Of a stretch of 43,271 nucleotides of DNA, positions 40,533 through 43,271 are shown piece after piece. Source of the DNA: CANKHJ01 sp035556495 (GTDB taxonomy: Bacteria; Pseudomonadota; Alphaproteobacteria; Rhizobiales; Xanthobacteraceae); the NCBI GenBank assembly GCA_035556495.1, contig DATMEW010000148.1:1-43271 (forward strand), given 5' to 3'. The notes under the pieces were generated by a model. It was given only the letters and a program-made list of their open reading frames with translations, ran no database searches and was not told where the DNA came from. Position 1 is the stretch's first letter, and the number at the start of each line of letters is the position of its first letter. The position numbers and the translations under genes are program-made.

Positions 40533-40581
40533 GAGCATGATCTCGCCCGAAAACCGGTGTCCAATTTTCGGGATCATGCTC
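40533..40581. repeat. Intergenic palindromic repeat of a type common in Hyphomicrobiales
   Basis: Outer arms GAGCATGAT (40533-40541) and ATCATGCTC (40573-40581) enclose inner arms CCCGAAAA and TTTTCGGG, with a four-base bulge on one side. Elements with GAGCATGAT ends and a GAAAACCGG-type core are familiar as dispersed repeats in Bradyrhizobium-like genomes. It lies in the leader region between the divergent YHS-like and EipA genes. I see no second copy in this window. Confidence 0.7.
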
Positions 40582-40641
40582 CAGGCCGCCGGCACGACCC
40601 GCATGGTCGCACCGGCGGACCATGGGCCAAGGAGTTTCCGG

Positions 40642-41232
40642 ATGCGCTTTCTTTTGCGGACTGTCTTGCTGACGCTGACGATGACAGGTCTGGTGACGGC
40701 CCTGGGCGCCGCGCTCGCGACGGCTCAGCAGCGGGCCGCGCCGCCGCCTGCCCGCTTTTCCAACAACGAGATTCTCAACCAGGGCCACCAATTCTTCGGC
40801 TCCCTGTCCCGGGGGCTGGCCAGCGTGGTCGAAAAGGCGACCAGCCAGTGGGGCCAGCCCAACGGCTATATTCTCGGCCAGGAGGGGTCCGGAGCTTTCA
40901 TCGCCGGTCTGCGCTACGGCGAGGGCGTGCTCTACACTAAGAATGCCGGCGACCTGAAGGTGTTCTGGCAGGGGCCTTCACTCGGCTTTGACTGGGGCGG
41001 CGACGGCGCCCGGACCATGATGCTGGTCTACAACCTGCCCGCCACGGGCGCGGTCTATCAGCGCTTTGGCGGCATCGACGGCTCCGCCTATCTGGTGGGC
41101 GGTTTCGGCATGACCGCCCTCACGGCCAACAACATCGTCATCGTGCCGATCCGGTCCGGTGTCGGACTGCGCCTGGGCGCAAGCATCGGCTATCTGAAAT
41201 TCACCCCGCAATCGACCTGGAATCCCTTCTGA
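40642..41232 (+). CDS. DUF1134/EipA-like envelope integrity protein
   Basis: The 196-residue product has a signal peptide (LLRTVLLTLTMTGLVTALGA, cleavage near ATAQQ) and the conserved DUF1134 core GYILGQEGSGAFIAGLRYGE, LGFDWGGDGARTMMLVYNLP and IVPIRSGVGLRLGASIGYLK. The Brucella member, EipA, is a periplasmic protein needed for envelope integrity, and its gene is known to be a CtrA target there. No TTAA-N7-TTAA box is evident here. AAGGAG precedes ATG 40642. Symbol left blank because orthology is not tested. Confidence 0.88.
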   Translation: MRFLLRTVLLTLTMTGLVTALGAALATAQQRAAPPPARFSNNEILNQGHQFFGSLSRGLASVVEKATSQWGQPNGYILGQEGSGAFIAGLRYGEGVLYTKNAGDLKVFWQGPSLGFDWGGDGARTMMLVYNLPATGAVYQRFGGIDGSAYLVGGFGMTALTANNIVIVPIRSGVGLRLGASIGYLKFTPQSTWNPF

Positions 41233-41371
41233 GGCCGGCGCCGCGCTGGCTCTCGCCCTCCGGTCGTGGCATTCTTGAAGCTGGTATCGTCCGCGCTCCG
41301 GCCACGCATCGCCGGACCGGGCGCGAACGGGTTCGGGCCGCGCTGGCAGCCCGAGAGCAAGGCACCGGCTG

Positions 41372-42493
41372 ATGATCGAACCGGCGATGTATTTCACAAT
41401 CGGCGTGCTCATCGCCCTGCTGTTCACCATCGCTCTGATTCCGCTTGTCCATAATCGGGCCGAGCGTCTCACGATCAAGCGGCTGGAAGCCGCCGTTCCG
41501 GTTTCCCTGGTCGAAATCGAGGCGGACAAGGACCAGCTTCGCGCCGATTTCGCGATGACCGCCCGCCGGCTGGAAACAACCATCGAGCAGCTTCGCGCCA
41601 ACACCGCCATCCAGATGGCCGAGATCGGCCGCAAGACCGAGGGCATCGCCCGTCTCAAAGCGGAACTGGACGAGAAAACCGCAGCCCTCGACGCGACGGA
41701 CGCGCGCGCGCACGCCCTCGATACGCAAGCCCGGACGGCCGAGGATGAACTTGCCCGGCGGGGCGCGGCGCTCGACGAAGCCGAACAGCGGTTCGCGGCA
41801 CGGGAGGCTGAGCTGGCGAGCCGCGCGGCCAGCCTGAACGACCAGTCCCGTTCCAGCGAAAGTCACCGGGTGGAAGTGCTGGCGCTCCAGACCCAGGTGG
41901 AGGCGCTCAAAAGCCGGCTCGACCAGACCGAGCGGGAAGCCAGGGACGCCTCCGTGCGGCTGAAGGCTGAAAGCATCCGCGCCGAGGACGCCATGCACCA
42001 GCTCGCCGGCATGACCGGCAAGGCCGACGAGGCTGAGCGGCAGGCCGCCGAGACCTGGAATCTTCTGCGACGCCACAACAGTGAGGCCGATCAGGTCCGC
42101 GCGCGCATTCAGGAGCTTGAAGCCCGCCTCGCCGAGCAGGGCCGCCTCCTCGTCCAGAAGGATCATGAACTGGCCCGCCTCGGAGCGAATTCCGCCGCCC
42201 GGAACACGTCCGCCTCTACCGTTGCCGAAGGCTTCGGAGGTCGGATCGGCGCGATTGCCGCCGAGATTGCGCAACTGACGGCCCTGCTCGAAGGACCGGA
42301 TTCACCGATACTCGCCACGCTGGCGACCGCTCCGCCGCCCGTGGCGAACGACGCCGCCACGAACCGTCTGCTGGCCGATCTGGGCATGACATCCGACAGC
42401 CCCATACTCGCGGATCGGATTCGCCTCCTTCAGCACCGCGCCGCCAAGGCCGCTGCCGGCGCGGATGCGAACAGAACCGCCGGTGTGGCTTGA
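41372..42493 (+). CDS. Membrane-anchored coiled-coil protein of unknown function
   Basis: A 373-residue product with one N-terminal membrane helix (YFTIGVLIALLFTIALIPLV) and a long Glu/Ala/Arg/Lys-rich coiled coil from about residue 50 to 270, then a short Ala-rich tail. The start region MYFTIG...NRAERLTIKRLEAAVPVS with ADKDQLRADFAMTARRLE is one I recognise as conserved in Bradyrhizobium-like genomes, without a known function. ATG 41372 was chosen; ATG 41387 is also possible. It follows EipA after 139 bp and precedes tRNA-Val. A structural role at the inner membrane is only a guess. Confidence 0.75.
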   Translation: MIEPAMYFTIGVLIALLFTIALIPLVHNRAERLTIKRLEAAVPVSLVEIEADKDQLRADFAMTARRLETTIEQLRANTAIQMAEIGRKTEGIARLKAELDEKTAALDATDARAHALDTQARTAEDELARRGAALDEAEQRFAAREAELASRAASLNDQSRSSESHRVEVLALQTQVEALKSRLDQTEREARDASVRLKAESIRAEDAMHQLAGMTGKADEAERQAAETWNLLRRHNSEADQVRARIQELEARLAEQGRLLVQKDHELARLGANSAARNTSASTVAEGFGGRIGAIAAEIAQLTALLEGPDSPILATLATAPPPVANDAATNRLLADLGMTSDSPILADRIRLLQHRAAKAAAGADANRTAGVA

Positions 42494-42535
42494 CACTGTT
42501 TCGACCGCTCCCCTATTAGGTGCCATCCACGGTGC

Positions 42536-42610
42536 GGGCGCTTAGCTCAGCGGGAGAGCGTTCCCTTCACACGGGAGAGGTCATAGGTTCAATCCCTATA
42601 GCGCCCACCA
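42536..42610 (+). tRNA. tRNA-Val (anticodon CAC)
   Basis: A full cloverleaf: acceptor GGGCGCT/AGCGCCC, D-arm GCTC-GAGC, anticodon arm TTCCC-TTCACAC-GGGAG with CAC, and T-arm around GGTTCAATCC. CCA is encoded. All stems pair, with a single G-U pair in the anticodon stem. Confidence 0.95.
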
Positions 42611-42664
42611 TGGAAATCGCTGATATTTAAGCGAAACTCCCGTCCCGAGATGATCGTCCGACAC

Positions 42665-42685
42665 CGCCCGGAAGTCTTCCGGGCG
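42665..42685. terminator. Hairpin between tRNA-Val and the convergent binding-protein gene
   Basis: CGCCCGGAA and TTCCGGGCG form a 9-bp stem with a GTC loop, 54 bases past the tRNA. There is no T-run, so termination is uncertain. Confidence 0.5.
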
Positions 42686-42763
42686 ACACTCGCTTGCATC
42701 AGCCGCGCCGATCCCCTCCCGGCGGCTGCAGGCGATGCCCGGATATCGCCCGGCGCAAGCCGG

Positions 42764-43271
42764 CTACTGCTTTTCGATCCGCGCCATCTCCACCAGTCGC
42801 GCCCAGGTCTTGATATCTTCCAGAAGATAGGCGTTGGCCTTTTCGGCTGACATCACGAGGACATCGGCACCGTTTCTGATCAGGAACTCGGCCGTTTCAG
42901 GATCGGCGAGCGCATCGGCGAACCAGCGATTGATCGTGTGCGCGATGGGGTCCGGAGTTTTTGCCGGCACCATGGCCGCCCACCATCCGAGCAGGTCGAT
43001 ATCGATGCCCTGCTCCTTGAGTGTCGGAATATCTCCGGTCGGCCGGAAGCGTTCCTCCGCGGTGACGGCGAGGATGCGCAGCCGCCCCTCTTTCTGTTGA
43101 GCAAGGGCCATCGTCGGATCGAAGACGGCAAAGTCGAGCGAGCCGCTGGCCAGATCGTTCAGCGAGTCGATGGCGCTTTTGTAGGCGACATCGACCGTCT
43201 GGAGATTTGCTGCGGTCTTGTAGGATTCCCCGATCACCTTGGCGAAGGGGTTTGAAAAGGCGTAGCTCGCC
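42764..43271 (-). CDS. Bug/TctC-family substrate-binding protein, 5' end cut by window edge
   Basis: The C-terminal half (169 codons) of a second Bug-family periplasmic binding protein. The frame stays open to the right edge, where it reads ASYAFSNPFAKVIGESYK, equivalent to ASYASSSTSGKVMGEIYK in the gene at 2491-3486. Shared blocks are RLRILAVTAEERF, DIPTLKEQGIDIDLLGWWAA and PAKTPDPIAHTINRWFADAL. The N-terminus and signal peptide lie outside the window. It is not a tandem copy of the first one; similarity is at family level. No TctA/TctB partner is visible. Confidence 0.9.
   Translation of the reverse strand, partial: ASYAFSNPFAKVIGESYKTAANLQTVDVAYKSAIDSLNDLASGSLDFAVFDPTMALAQQKEGRLRILAVTAEERFRPTGDIPTLKEQGIDIDLLGWWAAMVPAKTPDPIAHTINRWFADALADPETAEFLIRNGADVLVMSAEKANAYLLEDIKTWARLVEMARIEKQ

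Noticed and set aside
1..43271. CRISPR arrays, insertion sequences, prophage genes, attachment sites at the two tRNA genes
   Set aside because: I looked for regularly spaced repeats, transposase or integrase motifs and duplicated tRNA ends and saw none.

Overview
The window comes from a GC-rich alphaproteobacterium, most likely Hyphomicrobiales near Bradyrhizobium/Rhodopseudomonas/Xanthobacteraceae. Evidence for this: the CtrA-SciP-ChpT cell-cycle regulators, an FlbD-type sigma-54 flagellar activator, ctrA divergent from fliI-fliJ, a CheA with a C-terminal receiver domain, a DUF1134/EipA protein, several small secreted proteins of types common in that order, and two Bug/TctC-type solute-binding proteins. 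The genus cannot be fixed from the sequence alone.

Layout. 1-10.3 kb is metabolism and envelope: a truncated SGNH-hydrolase-like protein, galE, a Bug-family binding protein, malate synthase G (divergent), a secreted protein of unknown function and a class A penicillin-binding protein. 10.5-13.4 kb holds tRNA-Met(CAT), a small proline-rich secreted protein, a class I methyltransferase and mnmA. 13.5-28.1 kb is a flagellar block: fliK-flgD, sciP, a DUF1236-like gene, fliF-fliG-fliH-fliN-flbD, an insert of an SDR and a DUF3617 protein, flhA, a small membrane protein, and fliI-fliJ on the opposite strand. ctrA (28.4 kb) is divergent from fliI. 29.4-31.5 kb has two tandem paralogous solute-binding proteins with no permease. 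31.6-38.9 kb, on the minus strand, has chpT and then cheA-cheW-cheY-cheB-cheR plus an SDR. The right end has cysQ, a YHS-like protein, EipA, a membrane-anchored coiled-coil protein, tRNA-Val(CAC) and a truncated Bug-family protein.

How it fits together. The flagellar and chemotaxis genes sit beside the regulators expected to control them. The sequence shows a consistent set of candidate sites. A perfect TTAA-N7-TTAA CtrA box precedes cheA, and near-matches precede sciP, fliF, flhA and fliI. A GG-N10-GC sigma-54 promoter precedes fliK. A 19-bp inverted repeat (CCGGGCAA-N3-TTGCCGGG) lies directly downstream of the CtrA-like box at both fliF and flhA, and a variant lies about 110 bp upstream of the fliK sigma-54 promoter. 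This arrangement predicts that CtrA switches on early genes (fliF operon, flhA, fliI), the fliF operon makes FlbD, and FlbD then activates sigma-54 genes such as fliK while repressing fliF and flhA. I see no CRISPR array, prophage or insertion sequence.
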